Positions 51,309 through 60,052 are shown, counted from the stretch's first letter. The stretch: DNA of 64,000 nucleotides from Paenibacillus sp. Soil750 (GCF_001428045.1 NZ_LMSD01000004.1:1-64000), one strand, 5' to 3'. Numbers and translations are program-made. The notes: a model not told the origin generated them from the letters alone.

Positions 51309-51334
51309 TTACCCATCCCTCCTAGGATTGAAAC
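51309..51334 (-). promoter_or_regulatory. SigB promoter of the DUF1328 gene
   Basis: Minus strand: GTTTCA (51329-51334), a 14-nt spacer and GGGTAA (51309-51314). It matches the SigB consensus GTTTAA-N12-14-GGGTAT, with the same spacing as four other sites here. Confidence 0.85.
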
Positions 51335-51338
51335 AGGC

Positions 51339-51367
51339 TTTTGCACGAATGTGTCATTCGTGCAAAA
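51339..51367. promoter_or_regulatory. Perfect palindrome next to the SigB promoter
   Basis: TTTTGCACGAAT / ATTCGTGCAAAA with a 5-nt centre (12-bp arms). It lies 5 bp upstream of the -35 of the DUF1328 promoter and directly after the terminator of the methyltransferase gene. It could be an operator or a second transcription barrier. Confidence 0.5.
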
Positions 51368-51370
51368 GAA

Positions 51371-51409
51371 AAAAGTGCCCCCGCCATATACATGGCTTTG
51401 GGACACCCT
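51371..51409 (-). terminator. Terminator of the rsbK-rsbM operon
   Basis: Minus-strand stem GTGTCCCAAAGCCATG / ATGGCGGGGGCAC followed by TTTTTTCTTTT, 15 bp past the methyltransferase stop. Confidence 0.82.
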
Positions 51410-51424
51410 TTCCGATAACACCTG

Positions 51425-52291
51425 CTATGATTTCTTACGGTATATACGCTCATGTGGTACAAAATCATCATACTGCACACCTTCAGGCACGTGGAGAATA
51501 TACTCTTTCTTCCCGAGACCCAAGAAACCTTGCGGGGTTAAGCTGCTGTAAAACAAACTGTGCACCTGCTGCTGCAGCTTCGGATCGAAGTAGATCATCA
51601 CATTCCGGCAGAGGATAACGTGAAATTCGTTAAAGGAGCCATCCGTCACTAGGTTATGCTGAGCAAACATCATATTTTCTTTCAGCTGCGGTTTGAAATA
51701 CGCATACTGATGATCCGTAGTGTAGTACTCCGAGAACGCTTTGGTGCCACCGGATTCCAAATAATTAGTCGTATACAATTGCATCTGCTTCAGCGGGAAG
51801 GCGCCTTTTTGCGCCGATTCTATGGCCTGCTCGTTCATGTCAGTAGCATAAATTCGCGTTTTCTCCGCCAAGCCCTCTTCTTGCATGAGGATTGCCATGG
51901 CATAGGCTTCTTCGCCTGTTGCGCAACCCGCGTGCCATATTCGAATTTCCGGATAGTCCCGAAGCTCTGGCACGACTTGGGTCCGAAAAGCATTGAAGAA
52001 ACTGGGGTCTCTAAACATTTCCGTCACGCGAATCGACATATCGCCCAGTAGCTTGTCTACGAATAGCGGCTCATGCAGCACTTTCTCCAGAAGCGCTGTT
52101 ATCGTTGGCAGCTTTTCCATCTTCATACGGTTTAGAATACGCCTGCGTAAAGAGGAGCGCACATAATGACGGAAATCAAATCCGTACATTTGATATAAGC
52201 CCTCCAGGAGCAGATTGATCTCAATATTTTCCCTCTCATCGACAGGGGACTCTTCCAACTCATTCCATACATCTTGAGGTTCCCGTGTCAA
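51425..52291 (-). CDS. rsbM: CheR-type methyltransferase, RsbM-like
   Basis: 288 residues from TTG 52291, which overlaps the kinase stop as TTGA and has AGGTGA upstream. An N-terminal helical CheR domain ('FDFRHYVRSSLRRRILNRM') precedes the SAM-binding domain with 'IWHAGCATGEEAYA' and 'FHVILCRNVMIYFDP'. There are no chemoreceptor genes nearby. In Bacillus cereus the CheR-type RsbM methylates the hybrid kinase RsbK and dampens SigB activation. The same gene pair, coupled in the same way, occurs here next to sigB. Confidence 0.88.
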   Translation of the reverse strand: MTREPQDVWNELEESPVDERENIEINLLLEGLYQMYGFDFRHYVRSSLRRRILNRMKMEKLPTITALLEKVLHEPLFVDKLLGDMSIRVTEMFRDPSFFNAFRTQVVPELRDYPEIRIWHAGCATGEEAYAMAILMQEEGLAEKTRIYATDMNEQAIESAQKGAFPLKQMQLYTTNYLESGGTKAFSEYYTTDHQYAYFKPQLKENMMFAQHNLVTDGSFNEFHVILCRNVMIYFDPKLQQQVHSLFYSSLTPQGFLGLGKKEYILHVPEGVQYDDFVPHERIYRKKS

Positions 52292-55068
52292 TGCTTCTTC
52301 ACCTGCTTCGTGAGCCACACCCGCATCAGCGAGAAGAGTTGCTCCATCTGCAGCGGCTTCGTAATATAGTCCGATGCTCCCGCTTCGAGACATTTCTCTT
52401 TCTCACTTTTCATAGCTTTTGCTGTCAATGCAATGATGGGTAAGTGGCGCAACTCCAGCCCTCCCCGTATCTCCTTCATGGCGTCGTAACCGTCCATAAC
52501 TGGCATCATGATATCCATTAATACCAAGTCGTAATCGGAATCCACGGTTAATAGCTCAATCGCTTCTCTACCATTCTCGGCTACAACAACCGTTACACCT
52601 TTAATTTCTAAGGCGCTCACGAGTGCGAAGACGTTACGGGCATCATCATCGACAAGCAATACTTTCTTCCCTTCGAACAGCTGTGCATCCGCGTTAATTG
52701 GCCCCTCTAGGGAAAGCTCAGCGTCACTAAAGAAACTCTTCGCGTAGGAAGCCTCCCCCCTATACGGAATCACATGTTCACTAGAAGCGGCGATCTGATT
52801 TTGCGCAGAGGAATCGTCAGGGTGAACACGATCTTCTGGGCTATTTGGGATATATAAGGTAAACGTACTGCCTACCTGCAGTTCACTCTTCACAACAATC
52901 GTCCCTCCAAGCAATCGGGTAAACTCGCGGCAGATCGATAGACCAAGACCCGTCCCGCCATACTGACGATTGGTTGTACCATCCACTTGCTGGAAGGCCT
53001 CAAAAATAATGTGCTGCTTATCAATTGGAATCCCAATACCTGTATCCTTGATCGAAATTGCAAGAATCGTTTCCTCTGAACCTCGATGGAGAATTTCTCT
53101 AATACGCGCTGAATCAGAGAGAGCTATTCTCATCGTAACAGAGCCTGTTTCGGTAAATTTAAAAGCATTTGACAGCAGGTTCTTCAGAATTTGCTGCAGG
53201 CGTTGACCATCAGTCACAATGACAGACGGCACATTTGAATCCAGAATAACATGGAAATCAAGCGCCTTCTTAGCAGCCACTGGTGCGAACATAAGCTCCA
53301 TGGACTGTGGAATCTCCGTCACATTAACTTCGTCCTGCATAATCTCTATTTTCCCAGCTTCGACCTTGGATAAATCCAGAATATCGTCGATCAATGACAG
53401 CAAATCATGACCCGCCGCATTCACCACACGCGAATACTCCACGACCTCGGACATTTGCATGTCTCCGCTACTCTCGACTAGCATTTGCGAAAGAATCATG
53501 ATGCTATTCAGCGGTGTACGCAATTCATGAGACATATTAGCCAAGAAGTCGGTTTTGTACTGAGAACTTGTCTTCAGCTGCAACGAATACTTCTCAAGCT
53601 CGTCTTTGGCTTTCTCGAGCTCCGCTGCTTTCTGCTCAGAAAATTGATTCTGCTCCTCCAGAAACTCATTCGTCATCCGCAGCTGTTCCTGCTGCATTTG
53701 GAGTTCTTCGGACTGTGTCTGAAGCTCTTCCGATTGCGTTTGCAACTCTTCCGTCAGAATTTGCGACTCTGAGAGGAGACGCTCCACTTCCATACGGCTG
53801 CGCACACTCGTAATCGCCGTCCCGAACTTCTCTTGCAGAGAATCAACCAAAGTCAGATGCTTTGACTGAAATTGATGAATGGAAGCCAACTCAATAACGG
53901 CTTCGGTTCTTCCATCTACAAGAATCGGTGCTAATAGAAGGCTGCGAGGCGTTGAGATTCCTAATCCAGACGTTATTTTTACATGATTATCAGGAAGATT
54001 ATCCATCAGGAAAATTCGTTTATCGACTGCACACTGTCCAACTAAGCCTTCGCCTAGTTGAAAACGGGAAGCAGCTTGATCCTGTCCAGAGACTGCATAT
54101 CCAGCAATTTTCTCATAAGTAGGTTGTCCTTCTTCGTTCAGCCTTAGATAGATAACGCCATAGCTGGCATCCAACATGGGTGCCAGCTTATGGATAAAGG
54201 CTTCACTTAGCGATGTTATATCACGTATGCCTTGATATAGTGTTGCAACTTCTGTAATACCCGATTGAATCCAGCTCTGTTTCTCTAAACTCGCCAATAG
54301 CTCATTCGTTGCTTCAGCCAACACACGGATCTCGTCATTCGTCCTCACTTCAATCCGAGAAGCTAGATTCCCTTCCATTGCGGTAATATCGCGAATCTTC
54401 TGGGTAACTTGTTTAATGGTGTTCGTTATCGAATTCGATAGAATGAATGCCACAACTACAGCCACAATGGAAATAAGAGCCAAAATAGTAAAAAGAACAA
54501 CTTTAAGATTATAGTTGCTTTTGGCGATTTGCTCGACTCTTAAAGAGGTAAGCTTCTTCTCCGTGATGAGAAAGGAATCAAATTGCGTCCGCAACTGATC
54601 CATCACTTTTTTGCCTGCATTCTGTTTAAAATAGTCATTGATTGCTGCTGTATTGTTTTCCTTTTTCATGCGGATAACATTGTCCCCGCTCGTTTTCAAC
54701 CAAGCCTGAATCGTCTCTTTAATCGAATCCAAGCTTTGCACTTGGGAGGAATTATCACTGATAAGCTGATGAATTTTATTAAACGTTTCAAGCCAGCTTC
54801 GATTTCCGTCATTGTAAGGCTCTAGATATTGGTCATCGGCTGTGATGACAAAGCCGCGCAAGCCTGTTTCCATATCGAGCACATTTTTCTGTAATTCGTG
54901 CAGCTGATCGTGTACTTCCATGTCATGGGAGGAGATGAAACTAACTTCTTTCTGCAGATCCGTTACGCGACTACTCACAACTAGTAGCGCTAGACCTAGA
55001 CAAATAATAATTAAGATGTAACCCAGCATAATCTTGGGTTTAATCTTAAGTAGGATGGAATTAAACAT
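52288..55068 (-). CDS. rsbK: Hybrid sensor histidine kinase/response regulator, RsbK-like
   Basis: 926 residues. Membrane segments at about 12-30 and 187-208 flank a CHASE3-type extracytoplasmic domain ('DMETGLRGFVITADD'). HAMP (about 210-260), GAF (about 285-420), a Gln/Glu-rich coiled coil, HisKA ('LANMSHELRTPLNS'), HATPase_c ('GGTGLGLSICREF') and a C-terminal receiver ('DLVLMDIMMPVMDG') follow. This is the architecture of RsbK of the Bacillus cereus group, which passes phosphate to the RsbY phosphatase. AGGAGG is 9 nt before ATG 55068. Confidence 0.9.
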   Translation of the reverse strand: MFNSILLKIKPKIMLGYILIIICLGLALLVVSSRVTDLQKEVSFISSHDMEVHDQLHELQKNVLDMETGLRGFVITADDQYLEPYNDGNRSWLETFNKIHQLISDNSSQVQSLDSIKETIQAWLKTSGDNVIRMKKENNTAAINDYFKQNAGKKVMDQLRTQFDSFLITEKKLTSLRVEQIAKSNYNLKVVLFTILALISIVAVVVAFILSNSITNTIKQVTQKIRDITAMEGNLASRIEVRTNDEIRVLAEATNELLASLEKQSWIQSGITEVATLYQGIRDITSLSEAFIHKLAPMLDASYGVIYLRLNEEGQPTYEKIAGYAVSGQDQAASRFQLGEGLVGQCAVDKRIFLMDNLPDNHVKITSGLGISTPRSLLLAPILVDGRTEAVIELASIHQFQSKHLTLVDSLQEKFGTAITSVRSRMEVERLLSESQILTEELQTQSEELQTQSEELQMQQEQLRMTNEFLEEQNQFSEQKAAELEKAKDELEKYSLQLKTSSQYKTDFLANMSHELRTPLNSIMILSQMLVESSGDMQMSEVVEYSRVVNAAGHDLLSLIDDILDLSKVEAGKIEIMQDEVNVTEIPQSMELMFAPVAAKKALDFHVILDSNVPSVIVTDGQRLQQILKNLLSNAFKFTETGSVTMRIALSDSARIREILHRGSEETILAISIKDTGIGIPIDKQHIIFEAFQQVDGTTNRQYGGTGLGLSICREFTRLLGGTIVVKSELQVGSTFTLYIPNSPEDRVHPDDSSAQNQIAASSEHVIPYRGEASYAKSFFSDAELSLEGPINADAQLFEGKKVLLVDDDARNVFALVSALEIKGVTVVVAENGREAIELLTVDSDYDLVLMDIMMPVMDGYDAMKEIRGGLELRHLPIIALTAKAMKSEKEKCLEAGASDYITKPLQMEQLFSLMRVWLTKQVKKH

Positions 55069-55165
55069 AAGAAAGTGCCTCCTGGTACAGTTGGTAGCAA
55101 ATGTAAGATAACATTATACTAATCTACTATACCACAATTTCAGCCCCTAGCAGGTAACTAACCTG

Positions 55166-55939
55166 CTATACATTCGAGGTTAATGCTGTTTTTAATTTCG
55201 ACATCGCCCTCTTCTGAATACGAGATACACTCATCTGAGAGATGCCTAGCTGATCGGCAATATGGCGTTGGGACTGCCCTTCTTGGTAGATCATCCCAAT
55301 GACGGTACGTTCCTCTTCCTTCAAGCAATCCATAGCTTCTGCAAGATCCATACGCCGCTCTAGGGCTTGATAGTCATCGGAGGCACCTGCTATCATATCC
55401 CCAATCGTGGCCCCATCCCCCTCACTTGTGAGCGGGGTATCTAGGGATGTGTAGTGATAATAATCGCGTCCAGCTAGGATTTCGATGGTTTCTTCCGGAC
55501 TCAGCTCCAAATAAGCTGCTATTTCGTCCACATTCGGCGAGCGCTCCAGCTTAGCCGTCAGCTCGTCCAACGCACGCTGAATCTGCGCTCCCTTTTCCTT
55601 AATGCGTCTGGGGACTTGTATGTACCAGGATTTGTCACGCAAATAATTTTTGAGATGACCGATGAGGCTTTTCATGGCATAGCCTTCAAAGGGCACTTCC
55701 ATCGCATGGTCATACTGCGTAAACAATCTAAGCATCGACATCTGACCGACTTGAAAGAGATCTTCGTAGAGATCAGGGCGGCTTCGCGACATTTTGGCTA
55801 CTGCCATTCGCACAATCGGTTCATAGTGCAAGAGCAATGCGGTAGCTGCCTCTTGACATCCGGTTTCCTTATAAATCTTCTTCTTTTCATAGATCTCATA
55901 TAAAGGGTCGGAGGAAGAGACAGTTCCCTTCGCATTCAT
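55166..55939 (-). CDS. sigB: General stress sigma factor SigB
   Basis: 257 residues. Region 2 contains 'DLYEDLFQVGQMSMLRLF' and 'FEGYAMKSLIGHLKNYLRDK'; region 3 'IKEKGAQIQRALDEL'; region 4 'GQSQRHIADQLGISQMSVSR'. Members of the SigB/F/G group share these features. The linkage to rsbV and rsbW and to SigB-type promoters makes SigB the right call. The start overlaps the rsbW stop by 4 nt. The sequence after the stop has a short palindrome but no T run, so some transcription may continue into rsbK. Confidence 0.93.
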   Translation of the reverse strand: MNAKGTVSSSDPLYEIYEKKKIYKETGCQEAATALLLHYEPIVRMAVAKMSRSRPDLYEDLFQVGQMSMLRLFTQYDHAMEVPFEGYAMKSLIGHLKNYLRDKSWYIQVPRRIKEKGAQIQRALDELTAKLERSPNVDEIAAYLELSPEETIEILAGRDYYHYTSLDTPLTSEGDGATIGDMIAGASDDYQALERRMDLAEAMDCLKEEERTVIGMIYQEGQSQRHIADQLGISQMSVSRIQKRAMSKLKTALTSNV

Positions 55940-56382
55940 ACAATCTCCTCTTTTCTATACACCTGCTTGGTCAGAATGACCTCAGTTCCTTGGCCTCCAC
56001 GCGCTAACACCTGCACATCATCCATTAATGCTTGCATCAGAAAGAGACCGAGTCCACCAACGTTAGCTTCTTGAATCGATTTATGGTGCAGCGTTACTTC
56101 TTCGGGGGCCGTTTGAACGTAATGAAAGCTGTCGCCTTCATCCTTTACCGTTATTTTCATATAGCCCTCGCTAGGCTCGAATTGAATCTCTACGATGCCT
56201 GGATTCCCCTCTGCATAAGCATGAAGAATGGCGTTGTTGCACGCTTCCGCGACAGCGACTTTCATATCTTCAATATCTTCAAAGGAGAAGCCCGCTTTGG
56301 TTGCAACGCCGTATAAGGTGAGTCGAACAATATCCAAATATTCCGCTTGTGCAGGTATGGTTAGGCCAATGTATGGGCTCAT
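55936..56382 (-). CDS. rsbW: Anti-sigma factor/serine kinase RsbW
   Basis: 148 residues of the GHKL ATPase fold: N-box 'VAVAEACNNAILHAY', G1 'VKDEGDSF' and G2 'GGLGLFLMQALMDDV'. RsbW holds SigB inactive and phosphorylates RsbV. It overlaps both neighbours by 4 nt, the classical coupled rsbV-rsbW-sigB arrangement. Confidence 0.93.
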   Translation of the reverse strand: MSPYIGLTIPAQAEYLDIVRLTLYGVATKAGFSFEDIEDMKVAVAEACNNAILHAYAEGNPGIVEIQFEPSEGYMKITVKDEGDSFHYVQTAPEEVTLHHKSIQEANVGGLGLFLMQALMDDVQVLARGGQGTEVILTKQVYRKEEIV

Positions 56383-56750
56383 ATGATTTCTTCTTTCCTT
56401 TCAGTTACACGTTGATTTTCTCTTAAGCTGCCATTGTTATGCAAATAACTGGAAACGCCTGTAATATCGAATAACCGCCTGACTTTAGCTGGGATATGAT
56501 CGATCTGGAACGCTGCGTGCATAGCAGCCCTGACTTTAATCGCGGATACGATGAGCCCAATTCCCGTGCTGTCTATATATTTTAGTTCTTTCAAATCTAG
56601 GATAAGTGTTTCTTCCTCTTTCCTTACTACAGAATCCAGTACGTTAGCTAGGGAAGACGCCGCTGAGAGATCAAGCTCCCCACTGAGATATATCCTATTT
56701 TCTTTCCCATCTGACTGTTTATAAAACATAAATTTACGTATAGCGTTCAC
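56379..56750 (-). CDS. rsbV: Anti-sigma factor antagonist RsbV
   Basis: 123 residues, a STAS domain with phospho-acceptor Ser61 in 'LKYIDSTGIGLIV'. GTG start 56750 has GAGGGG 8 nt upstream. Dephosphorylated RsbV frees SigB from RsbW. A tail of about 15 residues after the STAS core ('SLRENQRVTERKEEII') is longer than usual. It follows the DUF948 gene by 14 bp. Confidence 0.92.
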   Translation of the reverse strand: MNAIRKFMFYKQSDGKENRIYLSGELDLSAASSLANVLDSVVRKEEETLILDLKELKYIDSTGIGLIVSAIKVRAAMHAAFQIDHIPAKVRRLFDITGVSSYLHNNGSLRENQRVTERKEEII

Positions 56751-56764
56751 GTGATGACCCCTCT

Positions 56765-57223
56765 CTATTTCATCGAACCGGCTTGCGGTGATGACTTCTT
56801 CACTTTAATTTTATCCCAAATCTCGAGCGTCATAGTCGCTCCTTGCAGAATCGCCTTCAACTTCCCATTAAGCGGGGATGTTTTCGCAGACGTTTCTGTT
56901 GGCTTGACAGCAGCGATCAGGCTTGAAGCTGATTGTTTAACGGAAGAAGATAACTCATGAAGTACTTGACCAACATCCTGCACGGTTCCGAATAGATGAT
57001 TAAGTGTGGAAAGTTTCATTCGCATATCGATCGCAACCTCATTCGTATTGAGAATGACATCCTTCACATCAGAACTGATCTCCGTCACTTCATTTTTCAT
57101 CTGTCCCATTGTTGAGGTTATCTCATCAAGAGAATGCTTCAAGGATTTTAAGGTTTGGATCAAATAAAAAACCAGAAACACAAATGCAATTGCTACAACA
57201 CATACACTTATTTGAAGCAACAT
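56765..57223 (-). CDS. DUF948 protein, first gene of the sigB operon
   Basis: 152 residues. One N-terminal membrane segment (about 4-24), a long amphipathic helix with heptads ('SLKHSLDEITSTMGQMKNEV') and a basic C-terminus: the DUF948 (YtxG-like) general-stress family. It is led by a SigB promoter, making the whole operon autoregulated. The role is unknown; partner YtxH-type proteins are also present here at 60130. Confidence 0.88.
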   Translation of the reverse strand: MLLQISVCVVAIAFVFLVFYLIQTLKSLKHSLDEITSTMGQMKNEVTEISSDVKDVILNTNEVAIDMRMKLSTLNHLFGTVQDVGQVLHELSSSVKQSASSLIAAVKPTETSAKTSPLNGKLKAILQGATMTLEIWDKIKVKKSSPQAGSMK

Positions 57224-57258
57224 GGGAATCCCTCCTATTTTGCCGTGTTAATACGTAG

Positions 57259-57284
57259 TTACCCAAGTTAGAAAAAGTTGAAAC
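57259..57284 (-). promoter_or_regulatory. SigB promoter of the sigB operon
   Basis: Minus strand: GTTTCA (57279-57284), a 14-nt spacer and GGGTAA (57259-57264), 36 bp before the DUF948 start. Confidence 0.88.
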
Positions 57285-57320
57285 ACATCAGGCACAAAAT
57301 AGGTTCATCTAAACTTAACT

Positions 57321-57346
57321 GTTTCACTTAGCCCTCGTAAGGGTAC
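57321..57346 (+). promoter_or_regulatory. SigB promoter of dps
   Basis: GTTTCA (57321-57326), a 14-nt spacer and GGGTAC (57341-57346), 46 bp before the start codon. It is divergent from the sigB operon promoter, 36 bp away. Confidence 0.88.
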
Positions 57347-57392
57347 TTATTTGTTGTAGACACAACCAAATCAATTAAGTGGAGGAATGATC

Positions 57393-57857
57393 ATGGTTAA
57401 TTCAACTATAACGAAGGCTAGCCCGCTAACAGACATGCTCGATAAACAGGTCGCCAACTTCTCGGTACTCTATATGAAACTTCATAATTACCATTGGTAT
57501 GTGAAAGGTGAGAATTTCTTCACCCTACATATCAAATTCGAAGAATTGTACACGGAAGCCACTCTCCATTTGGATATAATAGCTGAGAGAATGCTTTCCC
57601 TGCGTGCGATTCCAACTGCCACTCTGAAAGAGCATCTGCAAATGGCTTCAATTAAAGAAGCCAAGAAGACTGAAAATAATGCTAACCTCATGGTGGAACA
57701 GCTCGTTGATGATTTCACTTTATTATGCTCCGAATTGACCGAAGGGATCGAGCTGGCTGAAGACCAAAAGGATCAGCCTACAGCGGATATGCTGATTACC
57801 ATCCGCTCCTCTTTGGAGAAACACAGCTGGATGCTGGCCGCTTATCTCGGCAAATAG
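57393..57857 (+). CDS. Dps-family DNA-protecting ferritin
   Basis: 154 residues from ATG 57393, 7 nt after GGAGG. Ferroxidase residues of the inter-subunit site are visible in 'KLHNYHWYVKGENFFTLHIKFEELY' (the two His and following Asp/Glu positions) and 'LDIIAERMLSLRAIP'. It oxidises and stores iron and shields DNA in stress. In Bacillus cereus a bacterioferritin gene sits between sigB and rsbY; a Dps gene holds that place here. Confidence 0.93.
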   Translation: MVNSTITKASPLTDMLDKQVANFSVLYMKLHNYHWYVKGENFFTLHIKFEELYTEATLHLDIIAERMLSLRAIPTATLKEHLQMASIKEAKKTENNANLMVEQLVDDFTLLCSELTEGIELAEDQKDQPTADMLITIRSSLEKHSWMLAAYLGK

Positions 57858-57866
57858 ACAAGTAAG

Positions 57867-57909
57867 AAAAACCACGGTTTGGCGGTTATTCCGTCATTCC
57901 GTGGTTTTT
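57867..57909. terminator. Bidirectional terminator
   Basis: Stem AAAAACCACGG / CCGTGGTTTTT between convergent dps and the second rsbW-like gene, overlapping the 3' end of the latter. Confidence 0.85.
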
Positions 57910-58329
57910 GCTGTGAACATATTTAACTAAAGTAACCTCAGTGCCACTCGTTGTATCGACCAAGACTTCATCCATTAATGCTTCCATCAGATAAATGCCT
58001 AAACCACCAGTGGTAAGCTCGCTCGGCGTCGTCCCCGTGAAAGGACCCGTTTGCCGACTTTCGTTAGACGCCTCGTAGCCAGTCCCGTTATCTTTCACTT
58101 TCACCCGAAGTGCATCATCACTAAGCTCATAGCTAATGTCGATATGACTGCTGTCATCTCCGGGCTTTGCATGCAAAATAGCATTGTTGCAAGCCTCAGA
58201 TACAGCCACCTTCATATCTTCAATGTCTTCATATGTGAAGCCCAGTTTCGTTGCTACACCATATAAGCTAAGCCTTACGATCTCCAAATGCTCCGCTGCT
58301 GCTGGAATATGTAAGCGAATGACCTTCAT
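57886..58329 (-). CDS. Second RsbW-like anti-sigma kinase
   Basis: 147 residues, GHKL fold: 'VAVSEACNNAILHAKPGD', 'VKDNGTGYEA' and 'GGLGIYLMEALMDEV'. It is clearly paralogous to the RsbW at 55936 and starts with the same 'IPAAAEHLEIVRLSLYGVAT' motif. It overlaps the second rsbV by 4 nt. No sigma gene follows; the transcript ends at the dps terminator. It could control SigB jointly, or a different sigma factor or partner. Confidence 0.88.
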   Translation of the reverse strand: MKVIRLHIPAAAEHLEIVRLSLYGVATKLGFTYEDIEDMKVAVSEACNNAILHAKPGDDSSHIDISYELSDDALRVKVKDNGTGYEASNESRQTGPFTGTTPSELTTGGLGIYLMEALMDEVLVDTTSGTEVTLVKYVHSKNHGMTE

Positions 58330-58658
58330 ACAGTGCCTTCGATCCCTTCATTCAGAAATCCAGTAATCCCCGTCAGATCAAACAATTTCCGTATTCCTGG
58401 CGGAATATCATGAACGGCGAACGGTGCTTTGATTTCATCGCGAATTTTCAAAGTAGATACCACGATGCCAATCCCCGTGCTATCGATATAGCGTAAATGC
58501 TTCACATTGAGAATTAATGCTTTATCTTCACGATGAACGACGGCCTCAAGTGCCTGGCGGAAGGCTTGTGCTGCTGCCAAATCAAGCTCCCCATGGATAA
58601 TGAGCTGAATTGACTTCTCCGATTCTTCAAGATTAATTTGAAATCTTTCTGAGGACAT
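58326..58658 (-). CDS. Second RsbV-like anti-sigma factor antagonist
   Basis: 110 residues from ATG 58658 (MSSERF), 8 nt after GGGAG. STAS domain with Ser60 in 'LRYIDSTGIGIVV', the likely phosphorylation site. It pairs with the RsbW-like protein downstream and follows the RsbY-like phosphatase by 78 bp in the same direction, so phosphatase, antagonist and kinase form one switch. Confidence 0.88.
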   Translation of the reverse strand: MSSERFQINLEESEKSIQLIIHGELDLAAAQAFRQALEAVVHREDKALILNVKHLRYIDSTGIGIVVSTLKIRDEIKAPFAVHDIPPGIRKLFDLTGITGFLNEGIEGTV

Positions 58659-58736
58659 AAGCCACACTCCCTAGTCATTATTGTCTTAATCGTACATAGA
58701 CCACTACTAGTATTCAAGTTTCATTGATTACGCAAG

Positions 58737-59873
58737 CTAAGAGGCAGAGATCATGACTAAGCACATGTCATCCTGCGAAGGGCCACTCTTCGTTGTCTTT
58801 GATAGCTTTTCAATTAGCTCTTCCGGATCGTGAGCGGTTATATCCTTGAAGCTACTCGTGATTTGAGCCAAACCATCATGCTCCTCATCTGCGATCCATT
58901 CCGTCAACCCATCGGTATATAAGGCAATCTGAGCTTGTTTCTCGTAGGTCGCGTACCCTTTGGTAATCTCAATCCCTTCAAAAAAACCAATTGCACAGCA
59001 CCCTTCAGAGAGCAGTTGCACCTCGCCATCGAGCATAGCAACGCCAGCTGGATGGCCTGCATTCACATATTCAATTGTACGTTGCTCGGTATCAAGAACA
59101 AGATAAATCGCGGTAAAGTAATAATTAATAAGACTATCTGTGACATGAAGCTGATTCATTCGCCGATTAAGCTCCTGCATCACTAGCTCTGGATCGCCGA
59201 TCCCCGTGATCGTATCCTTCAAAGCCGAGTAGATGTACATACACACTAAGGATGAAGAAATACCATGCCCCATCATGTCGAGCAAAATAATGCCATACCT
59301 TTGCGGCCCAATTGGATACCACGCATAAAAGTCTCCGGCCAGTTCTGACGAGGGCTGATACACAGCTGAAATCTCAATGTGCTCATTCTTCAGCGGATGA
59401 CTAAGCACACTAAGCTGGACTTGTTTAGCCAAATCAAGCTCATACTTAATCCGCTTATCGCGCTCTTTATGCCAATCCTTCTCATATTTCAAGCGAAGTG
59501 TTGAACGAATCCGTGCCAGAAGCTCCACCTTGTTAATCGGTTTCATCACATAATCGAGCGCTCCTGCGTCCAATGCCTCCGCCAACTTATTGGAATCCCC
59601 CATCGCCGTTACGAAAATGATGGGAATATCCCTTAACCGCACATCAGCTTGTACCGTACGGCATGCTTCTACCCCATCGATTTCCGGCATCATCATATCC
59701 ATCAGGATCAGATCAACCGTTACTTCCGCAGGATCGGGTGCATCCATACCTAGCAAGTGATAGAGCTCTCTTGCCGAAGATAGCGTAATTAAATCCGTGT
59801 AGCCCGCTTTCTCCAAAATTTTTTCAATAATTAATAAATTCGTCTTATTATCATCCACAATGGCAATACTCAT
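58737..59873 (-). CDS. rsbY: Response regulator-PP2C phosphatase, RsbY-like
   Basis: 378 residues. Receiver domain (about 1-120) with Asp59 in 'LILMDMMMPEIDG', a linker helix, then a SpoIIE/PP2C phosphatase domain (about 150-378) with 'SELAGDFYAWYPIG', 'LLDMMGHGISSSL' and 'ALYTDGLTEW' carrying metal-binding Asp residues. RsbY dephosphorylates RsbV when activated by RsbK. A weak SigB-like GATTGA-N13-GGGTTA lies upstream on the minus strand but is not convincing. Confidence 0.9.
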   Translation of the reverse strand: MSIAIVDDNKTNLLIIEKILEKAGYTDLITLSSARELYHLLGMDAPDPAEVTVDLILMDMMMPEIDGVEACRTVQADVRLRDIPIIFVTAMGDSNKLAEALDAGALDYVMKPINKVELLARIRSTLRLKYEKDWHKERDKRIKYELDLAKQVQLSVLSHPLKNEHIEISAVYQPSSELAGDFYAWYPIGPQRYGIILLDMMGHGISSSLVCMYIYSALKDTITGIGDPELVMQELNRRMNQLHVTDSLINYYFTAIYLVLDTEQRTIEYVNAGHPAGVAMLDGEVQLLSEGCCAIGFFEGIEITKGYATYEKQAQIALYTDGLTEWIADEEHDGLAQITSSFKDITAHDPEELIEKLSKTTKSGPSQDDMCLVMISAS

Positions 59874-60052
59874 AGCGCTAACCCCTTTCGGGTAAATAGG
59901 AACTGAGTCCCATATGTATAATCTATCATATATCCTATAACCCTATCGCAGACAATTCAATCATGTAATAGAGAAACTTTTAAATTTAACCAACTATTCA
60001 CATTACCCAAGGCATAAATAAACTCGGCAAGTTATTATTTGTACCCTCCCCT

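Noticed and set aside
51068-51421. 117-codon minus-strand frame over the DUF1328 region
   Set aside because: It is in another frame than the well-supported 54-residue DUF1328 gene and covers the SigB promoter and terminator.
59874-60000. SigB promoter before the rsbY-like gene
   Set aside because: GATTGA-N13-GGGTTA deviates in both hexamers and in spacing from the other four sites.
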